In this document: positions 21,354 through 29,751 of the stretch, one piece after another
Layout: each line of letters begins with the position of its first letter
Position numbering within the stretch: position 1 is the stretch's first letter
Source: Microbispora rosea
GTDB lineage: Bacteria; Actinomycetota; Actinomycetes; Streptosporangiales; Streptosporangiaceae
Length of the DNA: 64,000 bases
Assembly (NCBI RefSeq): GCF_900156315.1
Contig: NZ_FTNI01000039.1
Location: 1 to 64,000 of the forward strand
Direction of reading: 5' to 3'
Program-made: the position numbers and the translations under genes
Notes under the pieces: model-generated
The model's input: only the letters and a program-made list of their open reading frames with translations
Told to the model about the DNA's origin: nothing
Database searches by the model: none

Positions 21354-22499
21354 GTGACCAGGAAGCTCACACTCGCCGCGGCCGGCGTCGTCGCCGCCGC
21401 GAGTGCGGTCGCCGTGATGTGGAGTCAGGAACCGGCCGTTCCCGCGACCGCCGTGGCCCACGCGGCCACGACGCCGGTCTCCGCGGTGACCGGCGTCAAC
21501 AAGAACACCGGCGTCAACAAGAACGGGGTCAGCGCCTTCCCCCTCGCTTCCAGCCAGGCGGACGAGCAGCGGGTGGCGGCCTACTGGAGCCCCGAGCGGC
21601 TCAAGCAGGCGAGCAGCTACGTGCCGAGCACGAAACCGTCCCCCTCGACCAGGAGCACGACCTCCGCGGTGGAGGTGGGCCCCGGAGACGCGAAGACCCG
21701 CACGGGGGCTCCGCGGGCCGCGACGCCCCCGCCCGTGGCCACCCCGCCGATGGTGGGCAAGGTGTTCTTCAAGGTCGGTGACAAGGAGTACTGGTGCTCC
21801 GCCTCCGCGGTGCACTCCGCCCACCGCAACCTCGTCGCCACCGCGGGGCACTGCGCGTACGCGCTGTCGCAGGACAAGCCGGTGCAGAACTGGGTCTTCG
21901 TCCCCGGCTACCACGACGGCGTCGCCCCTTCCGGCATCTTCGTCGGCCACACGCTCTACATGCAGGAGGACTTCGCCGGCCAGGGCGACTTCGACCGCGA
22001 CTACGCCTTCGTGACCGTGCACCGGGGCTTCTCCTGGCAGCCGTACGTGGAGAGCGGCAGGCTCAAGTACCGCTCCGTCGACGTGGGCCGGCTGGAGGAC
22101 AAGGTCGGCGCCTTCCGTTTCGCCTCCGGCAAGCCGCTCGGACGAGCGACGTACGTCTTCGGCTACCCGGCGGGCGCCAATCCCGACGGCAGCCGCCCGT
22201 ACTCGGGACAGGCGGTGAAGTCCTGCGACGGCACCACCGAGAAGAAGTTCGTCAGCGCGCCGACCTGGCAGCTCGAGCACGGGGTGCGGCTGCCGGGCTG
22301 CCCGTTCACCGCCGGCGCCAGCGGCGGCCCGTGGGTGACCGGCTACAACGCCGCCACGCGGACCGGCTACCTCAGCGGCATCACCAGCCTGACCTGGAAC
22401 CTCAGCGGCGGCGGACGCCTCGACGCCGTCTCCACGCCCTACTTCAACCAGCTGACCAAGCGGGTGTACGCCCAGGCGAGCAAGCAGGGCACGGGCTGA
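21354..22499 (+). CDS. Secreted S1/V8-like serine peptidase
   Basis: A 381-residue precursor with a signal peptide (hydrophobic core 6-22), a pro-region containing a GVNKN duplication (47-57) and YWSPERLKQA, and a trypsin-fold catalytic domain from about 130. The triad is complete: His166 in TAGHC, Asp216 in FDRDYAF, Ser323 in AGASGGPW. This is the canonical member of the array. GTG at 21354 has GAGAGG upstream and directly begins the signal. The divergent SSI-like gene starts 211 bp away, so the two may share regulation. Confidence 0.9.
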   Translation: MTRKLTLAAAGVVAAASAVAVMWSQEPAVPATAVAHAATTPVSAVTGVNKNTGVNKNGVSAFPLASSQADEQRVAAYWSPERLKQASSYVPSTKPSPSTRSTTSAVEVGPGDAKTRTGAPRAATPPPVATPPMVGKVFFKVGDKEYWCSASAVHSAHRNLVATAGHCAYALSQDKPVQNWVFVPGYHDGVAPSGIFVGHTLYMQEDFAGQGDFDRDYAFVTVHRGFSWQPYVESGRLKYRSVDVGRLEDKVGAFRFASGKPLGRATYVFGYPAGANPDGSRPYSGQAVKSCDGTTEKKFVSAPTWQLEHGVRLPGCPFTAGASGGPWVTGYNAATRTGYLSGITSLTWNLSGGGRLDAVSTPYFNQLTKRVYAQASKQGTG

Positions 22500-22527
22500 C
22501 CTTCTTCACACCCGGCGAACCTCTGTG

Positions 22528-22543
22528 TGTGATTTGCATCACA
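22528..22543. promoter_or_regulatory. CRP-type site TGTGATTTGCATCACA
   Basis: A perfect match to TGTGA-N6-TCACA, extended by flanking CTGTG/CACAG symmetry. It lies 28 bp after protease 2 and 245 bp before protease 3, in the promoter region of the latter. Cyclic-AMP receptor protein control is inferred from the consensus. Confidence 0.7.
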
Positions 22544-22788
22544 CAGCAACGCTCTTCTCGACTGCGCCGCGTGCTCGATTTGACACGGACGGCGTCCGAG
22601 GGGACCTGCGCCGATCGCCCCGCACGCCTCAGCTCCTGACAAGCGCTGTCGAGGATCACGGAAAAGTCACGTGAGCGATGTGCCGGAAAACGCGTAAAAC
22701 ACGGATAAAGGCGAGAGGTACTGTCTTTACTAGCCCTTTACTGACGGGTGGGACGCATGTGGCGTGCCACGACAGCACCTGGAGATTC

Positions 22789-23970
22789 ATGAACACGCGA
22801 GTCAAGCGCCTTATCCTCCCCATCGGGGGCGTGGCCGTCGCCGGCCTCGTCGGGGCCACGATGGCGGCGCCGGCTCAGGCCGCCGGTGACACGGCTCACG
22901 ACACCCTGGCCGGCAGCGGCCTCGCCGCGAAGAACGTCATCGCCTACTGGCTCAACCAGAAGGCCTCCAACCTGGTCCACGCCACCCCGTACGGGTACGA
23001 GAGCCAGGTCAGCGCCAAGCACATCTCCACCGGCGGGCCGTCCGCCGACAGCAAGCCCGGCACCGTCTCCGCCGCCGGCGGCGGGAAGTCCGCCGGCAGC
23101 CTGAAGAACGTGAACCTGCCGCGCACCACCGGCAAGGTCTTCTTCCGCGGCGGCGACGGCAGGCCGCACTGGTGCAGCGCGACCTCCGTGCACTCGAAGT
23201 ACGGCAACCTGGTCGCCACGGCCGGGCACTGCGTCTACGACACCAAGACGAACCGGGCCACCATGGACCGCTGGGTGTTCATCCCCGGCTACTACCAGGG
23301 CAAGGCGCCGTGGGGCATCTACGTCGGCAAGACGGCCTACACCCACTACGACTTCGACGTCTACGAGGACGGCGACCGCGACTACGCCTTCGTGACCGTC
23401 TACAACGGCATCAAGGCGGGGCGCGGCGGCGACCTGCGCAACGTCGCCGAGTGGAGCTGGAAGCAGGTCGACAAGAAGACCTACACCGGCCACGACCGCT
23501 TCCTGCGCAAGAGCAAGGGCGGCAAGTACTACGTCGTCAAGTTCACCGACGCCGGCCGGCTTGAGAGCAACGTCGGCGCGCAGGGCCTGGCCTACAACCA
23601 GAAGGTCGGCAGCTCGGTCTACGTGTTCGGCTACCCGAGCGGGTCGCACCCGGACGGCAACCACGCCTTCACCGGCCAGACCCTCAAGTGGTCGTACGGC
23701 AAGACCTTCGCCGCCAAGGCCCCCGCGGTCAAGGGCGAGGAGCTCGTGGGCGTCAAGTCGTCCTTCACCGGTGAGGGCTCCTCGGGCTCGTCGTGGCTGC
23801 TGCGGTACAGCAGCGCCAAGCGGCTCGGCTACCTCAACGGCGTCACCAGCGGCGTCTCGGACACCGACGGCAACAAGCGGATCGACACCAGCGTCTCCCC
23901 GTACTTCGACGGCGAGACCTACGGCGTCTACAAGGCCGCCGCCGGCAACTGGTCCGGCTCCATCGCCTGA
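22789..23970 (+). CDS. Secreted S1/V8-like serine peptidase, variant oxyanion loop
   Basis: A 393-residue precursor. The signal peptide ends near AQA-AGD (31); the pro-region has IAYWLNQKAS; the catalytic domain begins near NVNLPRTTGKVFF. Triad: His147 (TAGHC), Asp198 (GDRDYAF), Ser332 in GEGSSGSSWLL. Here the usual GGPW following the serine is GSSW, an unusual change beside the oxyanion hole that may alter specificity or activity. Compared with its neighbours it has an insertion of about 30 residues (about 222-252). GGAG precedes the ATG. The 289-bp upstream region holds the CRP-type site and a repeated CTTTACT near 22725-22740. Confidence 0.88.
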   Translation: MNTRVKRLILPIGGVAVAGLVGATMAAPAQAAGDTAHDTLAGSGLAAKNVIAYWLNQKASNLVHATPYGYESQVSAKHISTGGPSADSKPGTVSAAGGGKSAGSLKNVNLPRTTGKVFFRGGDGRPHWCSATSVHSKYGNLVATAGHCVYDTKTNRATMDRWVFIPGYYQGKAPWGIYVGKTAYTHYDFDVYEDGDRDYAFVTVYNGIKAGRGGDLRNVAEWSWKQVDKKTYTGHDRFLRKSKGGKYYVVKFTDAGRLESNVGAQGLAYNQKVGSSVYVFGYPSGSHPDGNHAFTGQTLKWSYGKTFAAKAPAVKGEELVGVKSSFTGEGSSGSSWLLRYSSAKRLGYLNGVTSGVSDTDGNKRIDTSVSPYFDGETYGVYKAAAGNWSGSIA

Positions 23971-24038
23971 GTCGCGGGCATCACGGCGCCGGTCCGCGAG
24001 TGGCATGCTGGGTGGACGGCGATCACGAGGAGATCAGG

Positions 24039-24323
24039 ATGACCCACCCTTCCGGCACGCAGCCCGCCGTCCGGCGCACCCCCCTGAACGCGGAGGAAAG
24101 GGCGCGCGGTGAGATCGCCTTCTCGCAGCTCGTCGTCGAACACCTCACCACGCAGGGACGGTTCAGGATCACCGCGGACAGCCCGGAGATGACGGACCTG
24201 TGGCAGGCGGTCGCCCGCAGGGCGGGTGAGACGCTGCGGCGGCCGGTGGTCAGCTACGCCAACGGCCGGGACATCGTCATCACCTTCGCCCAGGAGGCCC
24301 CGGGTCTCACGTCACAGGCCTGA
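24039..24323 (+). CDS. Small conserved-looking protein of unknown function
   Basis: A 94-residue soluble protein with no signal, membrane segment or cysteine. GAGGAGA lies 5 bp before the ATG and codon use is strongly G/C-ending, so it is a real gene. The middle (NAEERARGEIAFSQLVVEHL) is helical and amphipathic and the end (RPVVSYANGRDIVITFAQEA) is strand-rich. I do not recognise the family. It lies between the third and fourth peptidase genes and is closed by a strong hairpin. Confidence 0.75.
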   Translation: MTHPSGTQPAVRRTPLNAEERARGEIAFSQLVVEHLTTQGRFRITADSPEMTDLWQAVARRAGETLRRPVVSYANGRDIVITFAQEAPGLTSQA

Positions 24324-24334
24324 GCACCCCCAAG

Positions 24335-24365
24335 AAGTGCCCCGTCGCGCCGCGGCGGGGCACTT
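24335..24365 (+). terminator. Hairpin with 10-bp perfect stem
   Basis: AAGTGCCCCG pairs with CGGGGCACTT around an 11-nt loop, 11 bp after the stop of the small gene. Confidence 0.8.
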
Positions 24366-24509
24366 CGGCGTTCCGGGACGAACCGCGCTCCTTCCGCGTT
24401 GTTTTCCCGACTTGATCCCCGTCGCTGTATCTTCCTTCGCAGCCCGTTCACACCGCACTCCCGAGGGCGCCATCGGGCGAGGGAGACGTTCCACAGCAAG
24501 GAGATCCGG

Positions 24510-25628
24510 TTGAAGCGCATCCTCCCCCCGCTGTGGGGTGCGGCGGCGACGGCCGCGTTGCTCGTCAGCGGGACGGCGGTGCCCGCTCACGCCTACGAGA
24601 TCACCGTGACCACGCCCCTCGTCACCGACGCGAAGGCGGCGGAGGTGATCTCCTACTGGCTCGGCGACGGCGGACGCCTGCTCGCGGCGGCCACCCCCGT
24701 CTCCGCGCCGGCCGGGATCGACGCCACTCCCCTCCCGGCCGAGGGCAGCGCTCCCGGCGGCGTACGGGGCGTGGTGCCGGCCTCCGCCGGGGTCAAGCGG
24801 GCCGCCGGTCCGTCGAGGAACGTCAACCTCCCGAGGACGACGGGCAAGGTCTTCTTCGTCGGCTCGGACGGCCTCCCCCACTGGTGCGCGGGCACCTCGG
24901 TGCAGTCCGATCACCGCAACCTCGTGGCGACGGCCGGACACTGCGTATACGCCACGAGGCCCACGGCCGCGGGCGCAGGAGAGTCCGCCCCGACGCCCTA
25001 CCGCTACTGGGTATTCGTTCCGGGGTTCGCCGGCGGCGGCACGCCCTGGGGCGTCTACGCCGGCGAACAGGCCTTCGCCCACAGCGACTACACCAGATAT
25101 GGCGACCTCGACCGCGACTACGCGTTCGTCAGCGTCCACGCGGGCGTGCTGCCCAAACGCGTCACGCTGCGGGACGCGGCGCAGTACGCCGCGTTCTCCG
25201 CCGGGCCGAAGTATCACACCGCCACCGGCTACACCGGGGTCAGGCTGCTGCCGGCGGGGCGTCTCGGCGACAAGGTCGGCGGGCAGGGCCTCGCCTACAA
25301 CCTGCCGGTCGACCGGCCGCTCGCCATCTTCGGCTACCCCATGCGGACCGCCGAGGGCCACGCGAGCGGCAGCACCCGGCTCACCCGTGCGTACGGCAAG
25401 CCCTTCCTGGCCCGGGACCTGTCCAGGAGGGCGAACGAGCTGGTCGCCGTGCGCTCGGCCTTCACCGCCGCCTCCGGGTCGCCGTGGCTGGCCGCCTACC
25501 GCGGCGTCCGCGGTCTCGGATATCTGAACGGCCTGACGATCGGTCTGTCCGGCCCGGGGACCGGCCTGTCGCCGTACTTCGACGGGGAGCTGTTCCAGGT
25601 CTACAACACGGCCCGGCGCGCCGGCTGA
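24510..25628 (+). CDS. Secreted S1/V8-like serine peptidase, TTG start
   Basis: A 372-residue precursor starting at TTG, chosen because AAGGAG lies 7 bp upstream and the signal peptide (KRILPPLWG... cut near AHA, 28) begins there. Pro-region with VISYWLGDGG; catalytic domain from about 104. Triad: His144 (TAGHC), Asp203 (DLDRDYAF), Ser322 in TAASGSPWLA. The loop reads ASGSPW rather than GSGGPW. The last of four paralogues; it shares NVNLPRTTGKVFF with protease 3, so these two are the closest pair. Confidence 0.88.
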   Translation: MKRILPPLWGAAATAALLVSGTAVPAHAYEITVTTPLVTDAKAAEVISYWLGDGGRLLAAATPVSAPAGIDATPLPAEGSAPGGVRGVVPASAGVKRAAGPSRNVNLPRTTGKVFFVGSDGLPHWCAGTSVQSDHRNLVATAGHCVYATRPTAAGAGESAPTPYRYWVFVPGFAGGGTPWGVYAGEQAFAHSDYTRYGDLDRDYAFVSVHAGVLPKRVTLRDAAQYAAFSAGPKYHTATGYTGVRLLPAGRLGDKVGGQGLAYNLPVDRPLAIFGYPMRTAEGHASGSTRLTRAYGKPFLARDLSRRANELVAVRSAFTAASGSPWLAAYRGVRGLGYLNGLTIGLSGPGTGLSPYFDGELFQVYNTARRAG

Positions 25629-25646
25629 GGACGCCGGTCGGCGTCC
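25629..25646. terminator. Short hairpin between convergent genes
   Basis: GGACGCC-ggtc-GGCGTCC immediately after the fourth peptidase stop and 3 bp from the stop of the convergent regulator gene. Confidence 0.55.
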
Positions 25647-25648
25647 GC

Positions 25649-27070
25649 TCAGACGACGACCGCCGGCCTGCTCGCTCCCTGCCTGGTCGTGCTCTGCCTG
25701 GTCGCGCCTTCTCCGTCCCTCGCGCGGCCCCGGCCGCGCTCCAGCAACTCCGCCACCCGCGGCTCCGCGGCGTGCGGCGCGAACCTGCGGCACATGTCGG
25801 CCACGTACGTCCGGGTCCGCGCCGACTGGATGCCCTCGGCCAGGTCGAGGGCCGACGACGCCGCCTGGCAGGCCTCCTCCAGCTCGCCCTCCTGGATGAG
25901 CGCCGTCGCGAGCAGCGAGAGGTTGAACATCTTGCCGCGCACATAGCGCCCGTCCATCACCAGCGAGCGCCGGGCCTGCCGTACGGCCCGCGCCCCGTCG
26001 CCGAGGTCGCGCAGGCAGTGGGCCGACTTCGCGGCCAGGTAGGCCTCGTCGAAGTAGCCGATCCAGCCGGGCTCGTTCTGCGGTCTGCGCCGGTCGAAGG
26101 CGACCTCCGCCTCGTGCAGCGCGCCGCCGCACGCCGTGCGCTCCCCGAGCAGGGCCAGGGCGTGCGCCTCCAGCACCCGGGCCTCGGCCAGCAGCGTGCC
26201 GACCCCCGAGCGCCGGGCCGCCGCGACGGCCGCCCTGGCCAGCTCCAGCGCGTGCCGCGAATGCCCGATGTAGACGGCCTGATGGCTCATCCCGGCCAGG
26301 ATCTCGCCGCACAGGGCGTGGTCGCCCGCGCCGCGCGCCAGGCCGAGCGCCTGGATCAGATAGCGCTGGGCCAGCCCGTGCTGCTCCAGGTCGTAGGCCA
26401 TCCATCCGGCCAGCCGGGTCAGCTCGGCCGCCGCGGTCGCCAGCGATCGCCCGGTGGCCTCGCCGTACGCGCCCTCGCGCAGCAGCGGCGTCACGGCGGT
26501 GTGCAGGTAACGCACGACCGGACCGCGGATGCTGCCGCCGCCGAACCGGTTGTCCAGCTCGCTGAACGATCGGGTGACCTCACGGATCGCGGCCACGTCA
26601 GAGGGCCCGACCCGGCGCGGCCCGTTCGCGGAGAGCCGCTCCCCGCCGGGCGCCGCCAGCCAGCGGAACATGCCCGCCGAACCCGCTCCCAGGGCGAAGG
26701 TGGAGTCGAGCAGGAACCTCCGCCGCTCGACGTCGGCCCTCCACAGTGCTGTCACGCTTGCCACACCCTCCTCCCACGAATGGGGGAACTCCTGTCCCAG
26801 ATCGGCGGGGACCGTTCCGCGCGGCATCCCGATGTCCTCCCTGGACACCTGCCGCCCCAGCCGCAGCGAGAAGATCTCGGCCAGCAGGCCGGGAACCGGT
26901 TCGCGCGGGCGGCGCCCGCCGATCCAGCGCAGCACGGAGCCGTGGTCGTACCGCATCCCCAGCAGGCCCCGGGCCGAGCCGAGACCGTTGAGCCGCCGGG
27001 CCAGGCCCTTGCGGGACAGTCCGGCTTCGGTGAGGTGCTGCTGGAGGAGGCGGTTGGGGTCACATCGCAT
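25649..27070 (-). CDS. HTH-TPR regulator, NsdA-like
   Basis: A 473-residue protein. The first about 80 residues form a helix-turn-helix-like region (LLQQHLTEAGLSRKGLARRL, GSVLRWIGGRRP), and from about 200 onward there are TPR-like helical pairs (LAQRYLIQALGLARGAGD, HALELARAAVAAARRSG, ARAVRQARRSL). The stretch GPVVRYLHTAVTPLLREG is characteristic of the NsdA family, in which S. coelicolor NsdA represses sporulation and antibiotic production. A regulatory role in development or secondary metabolism is inferred. The disordered tail is rich in R, T and S. ATG at 27070. Convergent with the protease array but not visibly linked to it. Confidence 0.75.
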   Translation of the reverse strand: MRCDPNRLLQQHLTEAGLSRKGLARRLNGLGSARGLLGMRYDHGSVLRWIGGRRPREPVPGLLAEIFSLRLGRQVSREDIGMPRGTVPADLGQEFPHSWEEGVASVTALWRADVERRRFLLDSTFALGAGSAGMFRWLAAPGGERLSANGPRRVGPSDVAAIREVTRSFSELDNRFGGGSIRGPVVRYLHTAVTPLLREGAYGEATGRSLATAAAELTRLAGWMAYDLEQHGLAQRYLIQALGLARGAGDHALCGEILAGMSHQAVYIGHSRHALELARAAVAAARRSGVGTLLAEARVLEAHALALLGERTACGGALHEAEVAFDRRRPQNEPGWIGYFDEAYLAAKSAHCLRDLGDGARAVRQARRSLVMDGRYVRGKMFNLSLLATALIQEGELEEACQAASSALDLAEGIQSARTRTYVADMCRRFAPHAAEPRVAELLERGRGRARDGEGATRQSTTRQGASRPAVVV

Positions 27071-27199
27071 TGCTCTCCAACCGGGACAGGCAATAGCCGA
27101 GTTGGTTACGGAGAGCTTTCTTTATAGCACTAACCGTGAGGACCTAAAGGGATTCCCAAATGTTTGACGGCCCTGGCATGGGCGCTGACGAGGAAAGAC

Positions 27200-27242
27200 G
27201 AGGGGCCGCGCACCGCGCCTGTCACGCGGTGCGCGGCCCCTC
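27200..27242 (-). terminator. Hairpin with 18-bp perfect stem
   Basis: GAGGGGCCGCGCACCGCG pairs perfectly with its complement around a 7-nt loop. It is downstream of the malic enzyme gene on the minus strand and upstream of the NsdA-like gene, so it probably ends malic enzyme transcripts. Confidence 0.8.
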
Positions 27243-27245
27243 GGG

Positions 27246-27310
27246 GTCCGTGCCTGGTCCGTGCCTGGTCCGTTCCTGCGTCCGTTCCTACGTCCGTGCC
27301 TGCATCCGTG
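27246..27310. repeat. Tandem 11-12-bp repeats, GTCCGTKCCTRC type
   Basis: Five consecutive units start at 27246, 27257, 27268, 27280 and 27292 (lengths 11, 11, 12, 12, 12), with a sixth partial at 27304. They fill the gap between the 18-bp hairpin and the malic enzyme stop. Consensus GTCCGTGCCTG(C). No open frame is plausible through them. Confidence 0.8.
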
Positions 27311-27325
27311 TCCGCCTCGGGACGG

Positions 27326-28510
27326 CTACTTGCGGGCGACGCCGTCCTGCCGGGCCTGCCGCGCCACCGCGGCGATCACGGCGGGCGCGACCCGGGTGTC
27401 GAACGGCGAGGGGATGACGTAGCTCTCGGTGAGACCGTCCCCGACCACGGCCGCCAGCGCGTCCGCCGCCGCCACCTTCATGTTCTCGGTGATCGTCGTG
27501 GCGCGGACGTCGAGCGCGCCGCGGAAGACCCCGGGGAAGGCCAGCACGTTGTTGATCTGGTTGGGATAGTCGGACCGGCCGGTGGCGACCACGCGGGCGT
27601 GCCTGCCCGCCACCGCGGGATCCACCTCAGGGGTGGGGTTGGACAGCGCGAACACGATCGAGTCCGGCGACATCGCCGCGATGGCCTGCTCCGAGACCGT
27701 CGACCCGGACAGGCCGACGAACACGTCGGCGCCGGCGAGCGCCTGCTCGGTCGAGCCGGACAGGCCCGCCTTGTTGGTGTCGCGGGCCAGCGCCCGCTTG
27801 ACCGGGTTCAGGTCCTCGCGGCCGGCGTGGATGACGCCCTTGGAGTCGGAGACCGCGATGTCGCCGATCCCGGCGTTCAGCAGCATCCGCGAGACGGCGA
27901 CGCCGGAGGCGCCGGCGCCGGCCACCACCGCGCGCAGGTCGCCGAGGGACCGCCCGGTGAGGCGGGCCGCGTTGCGCAGCGCGGCGAGGACCACGATCGC
28001 GGTCCCGTGCTGGTCGTCGTGGAAGACGGGGATGTCGAGAAGCGCCCGCAGGCGCTCCTCCACCTCGAAGCAGCGGGGGGCGCTGATGTCCTCCAGGTTG
28101 ATGCCGCCGAACGACGGCGCGAGCCTGGCCACGGTCTCGACGATCGCGTCCACGTCGGTGCAGTCGATGCAGATCGGCACGGCGTCGACGCCGGCGAACT
28201 GCTTGAACAGCAGGGCCTTGCCCTCCATCACGGGCATGGCCGCCGCCGGCCCGATGTCCCCGAGCCCCAGGACGGCGGTGCCGTCGGAGACCACGGCCAC
28301 GACATTGGAGACCCAGGTGTAGTCGTTGACCAGGTCCGGGTTATCAGCGATGGCGGTGCAGACGCGGGCGACTCCCGGCGTGTACGCGAGCGACAGGTCG
28401 TCGGCGTCGCGGACCGGGACGGTCGAGCGGACCTCCAGCTTGCCGCCGCGGTGCAGCGCGAAAGCGGGATCCAGGTCGAGAGATTCCAAGGAAACAGGTG
28501 TTACGGTCAC
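27326..28510 (-). CDS. NAD(P)-dependent malic enzyme
   Basis: A 394-residue short-form bacterial malic enzyme, decarboxylating malate to pyruvate. Motifs: SLAYTPGVARVC with the catalytic tyrosine; MEGKALLFKQFAGVDAVPI with the catalytic lysine; metal ligands in NLEDISAPRCFEVE and FHDDQHGTA; dinucleotide site VVAGAGASGVA (about 185-195); SNPTPE. It lacks the phosphotransacetylase domain of long forms. GTG at 28510. It stands alone, divergent from the CGNR gene. It would supply pyruvate and reducing power for anaplerotic exchange. Confidence 0.95.
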   Translation of the reverse strand: MTVTPVSLESLDLDPAFALHRGGKLEVRSTVPVRDADDLSLAYTPGVARVCTAIADNPDLVNDYTWVSNVVAVVSDGTAVLGLGDIGPAAAMPVMEGKALLFKQFAGVDAVPICIDCTDVDAIVETVARLAPSFGGINLEDISAPRCFEVEERLRALLDIPVFHDDQHGTAIVVLAALRNAARLTGRSLGDLRAVVAGAGASGVAVSRMLLNAGIGDIAVSDSKGVIHAGREDLNPVKRALARDTNKAGLSGSTEQALAGADVFVGLSGSTVSEQAIAAMSPDSIVFALSNPTPEVDPAVAGRHARVVATGRSDYPNQINNVLAFPGVFRGALDVRATTITENMKVAAADALAAVVGDGLTESYVIPSPFDTRVAPAVIAAVARQARQDGVARK

Positions 28511-28784
28511 AGCGACCCCAGTGTCGAAAGGACGAGATTCCTTCGGTAGACGCCGTCAAGAGAACGAGAGCCCAGGCTTCGGTAGCCGCCGGAGGCCGTC
28601 GTCGTTGACGGTCGTCTCTTGAGGGGGGTACGGGGGTCACCCGTTCCCTGATTGTGCCACACGAAGTGACAAGCGCCCCTGCCCGATCGGGTCACATATC
28701 GTTGTACGTTCAGGTGTTCCCCCAGGCCATCGGGCGTGTAATACTCGGCTTTGCCAGTGATCTCTTACGTATTTGGGCGCCCCA
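28511..28784. other. Divergent promoter region, malic enzyme / CGNR gene
   Basis: 274 bp without a gene. The stretch nearest the CGNR gene (from about 28690) is AT-richer. A partial inverted repeat TTGTGCCAC...GTGACAA lies at 28653-28674. No riboswitch, RNA gene or small coding frame could be supported. Confidence 0.4.
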
Positions 28785-29312
28785 GTGGACTTGACGTCTT
28801 ACGCCGAGCTGGCCGTTCAGCTGGTCAACATGGGCGACGAGCTCAAAAACCCCTTCTCCCTGCGAGCCCTGCTGGAGGAGACGGGCCGCACGGAGGCGGC
28901 CGCCCGCCTCACCCGCCGTGACATCGACGCGCTGTGCGAGTTGCGCGACGAACTCGCGGAGGTCTTCACGTCCGCCGCCGAGGGCGACGACGCGGACGTG
29001 GTCGAGCGGCTCAACGGGTTGCTGGTCCGCCATCCCGTGCATCCGCAGATCTCGGGGCACGACGGGCAGCCCTGGCACCTGCACCTGACCGAGGGCGGCC
29101 GGGTCGCCGACGCCCTCGCGGTCGGGTCGGTCATGGGCCTGGCCAGCGTGGTGACCCGGCTCGGCGTGGACCGGCTCGGCGTCTGCCAGGCGGCGCCGTG
29201 CCGCAACGCCTATCTCGACACCTCCTCCAACCGGTCGCGCCGCTACTGCTCCGAGCGGTGCGCCAGCCGGGCCAACGTGGCCGCCTACCGGGCGCGCAAG
29301 CGAGGCGCCTGA
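28785..29312 (+). CDS. ABATE / CGNR zinc-finger regulator
   Basis: A 175-residue protein with an N-terminal ABATE ligand-binding-like domain and a C-terminal CGNR zinc finger. The finger has C..APCRNAYLDTSSNRSRRY then CSERCASRANVAAYRARKRG: four cysteines with the N-R-S-R-R-Y-C core seen across the family, taken as DNA-binding. GTG at 28785 gives the family N-terminus (DLTSYAELAVQLVN); the in-frame TTG 12 bp earlier is less likely. No ribosome-binding site, so translation may be leaderless. Target genes are unknown. Confidence 0.85.
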   Translation: MDLTSYAELAVQLVNMGDELKNPFSLRALLEETGRTEAAARLTRRDIDALCELRDELAEVFTSAAEGDDADVVERLNGLLVRHPVHPQISGHDGQPWHLHLTEGGRVADALAVGSVMGLASVVTRLGVDRLGVCQAAPCRNAYLDTSSNRSRRYCSERCASRANVAAYRARKRGA

Positions 29313-29333
29313 CCGGGCGTCCCTGCCCGGTCA
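29310..29333 (+). terminator. Hairpin overlapping the CGNR stop codon
   Basis: TGACCGGG pairs with CCCGGTCA around an 8-nt loop; the left arm includes the TGA stop. Downstream, GGGCGATCA is repeated twice. Confidence 0.6.
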
Positions 29334-29352
29334 GTGGGCGATCAGGGGGCGA

Positions 29353-29667
29353 TCAGGGGGCGGGCGCGGGGAAGCGCAGCGCGGGCCGGGGCCAGTAACG
29401 CAGCACCACCCTGCCGACGACGTCCTCCTCGGGCACGGCGCCGAAGTCCCAGCTGTCGCGGCGCCCGGGGGCCGACTGGTTGTCGCTCTCCAGCCACCAG
29501 CCGTCGCCGGTGAGCCGGAAGGCCCGCTTGACGATCAGGCCATGCGGCCGCCTGGCGACCACCACGTCGCCCGGGCGGACGGGGGCTCCGAGCCGCACCA
29601 GCAGCCAGTCTCCCGGCCGCAGCGCGGGCAGCATCGAGTCGCCGGAGACACACACCGCGGTGAGCAC
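29353..29667 (-). CDS. sodX: Nickel-SOD maturation signal peptidase (SodX)
   Basis: A 104-residue S26-type protease. Catalytic serine S11 in VSGDSMLPALRPGDWLLV and lysine K47 in HGLIVKRAF; NQSAPGRRDSW and WPRP close the fold. Small soluble S26 peptidases of this form sit beside sodN and remove the N-terminal extension of the nickel superoxide dismutase so that the His-Cys nickel hook can form. It is divergent from sodN by 84 bp, whereas in Streptomyces the two genes are co-directional. GTG at 29667 has GGAGG 5 bp upstream. Confidence 0.88.
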   Translation of the reverse strand: MLTAVCVSGDSMLPALRPGDWLLVRLGAPVRPGDVVVARRPHGLIVKRAFRLTGDGWWLESDNQSAPGRRDSWDFGAVPEEDVVGRVVLRYWPRPALRFPAPAP

Positions 29668-29751
29668 ATCCCCCTCCGCACAGTGATTTCGAGACGAGTA
29701 AGGTCGGTCCTGGAACAGTGCTGTCACCAGCATTCCTAAGGAAGGATTCCG

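Noticed and set aside
28511-28784. tRNA or small RNA gene in the malic enzyme / CGNR spacer
   Set aside because: No cloverleaf, T-loop or stable conserved hairpin could be made from the sequence.
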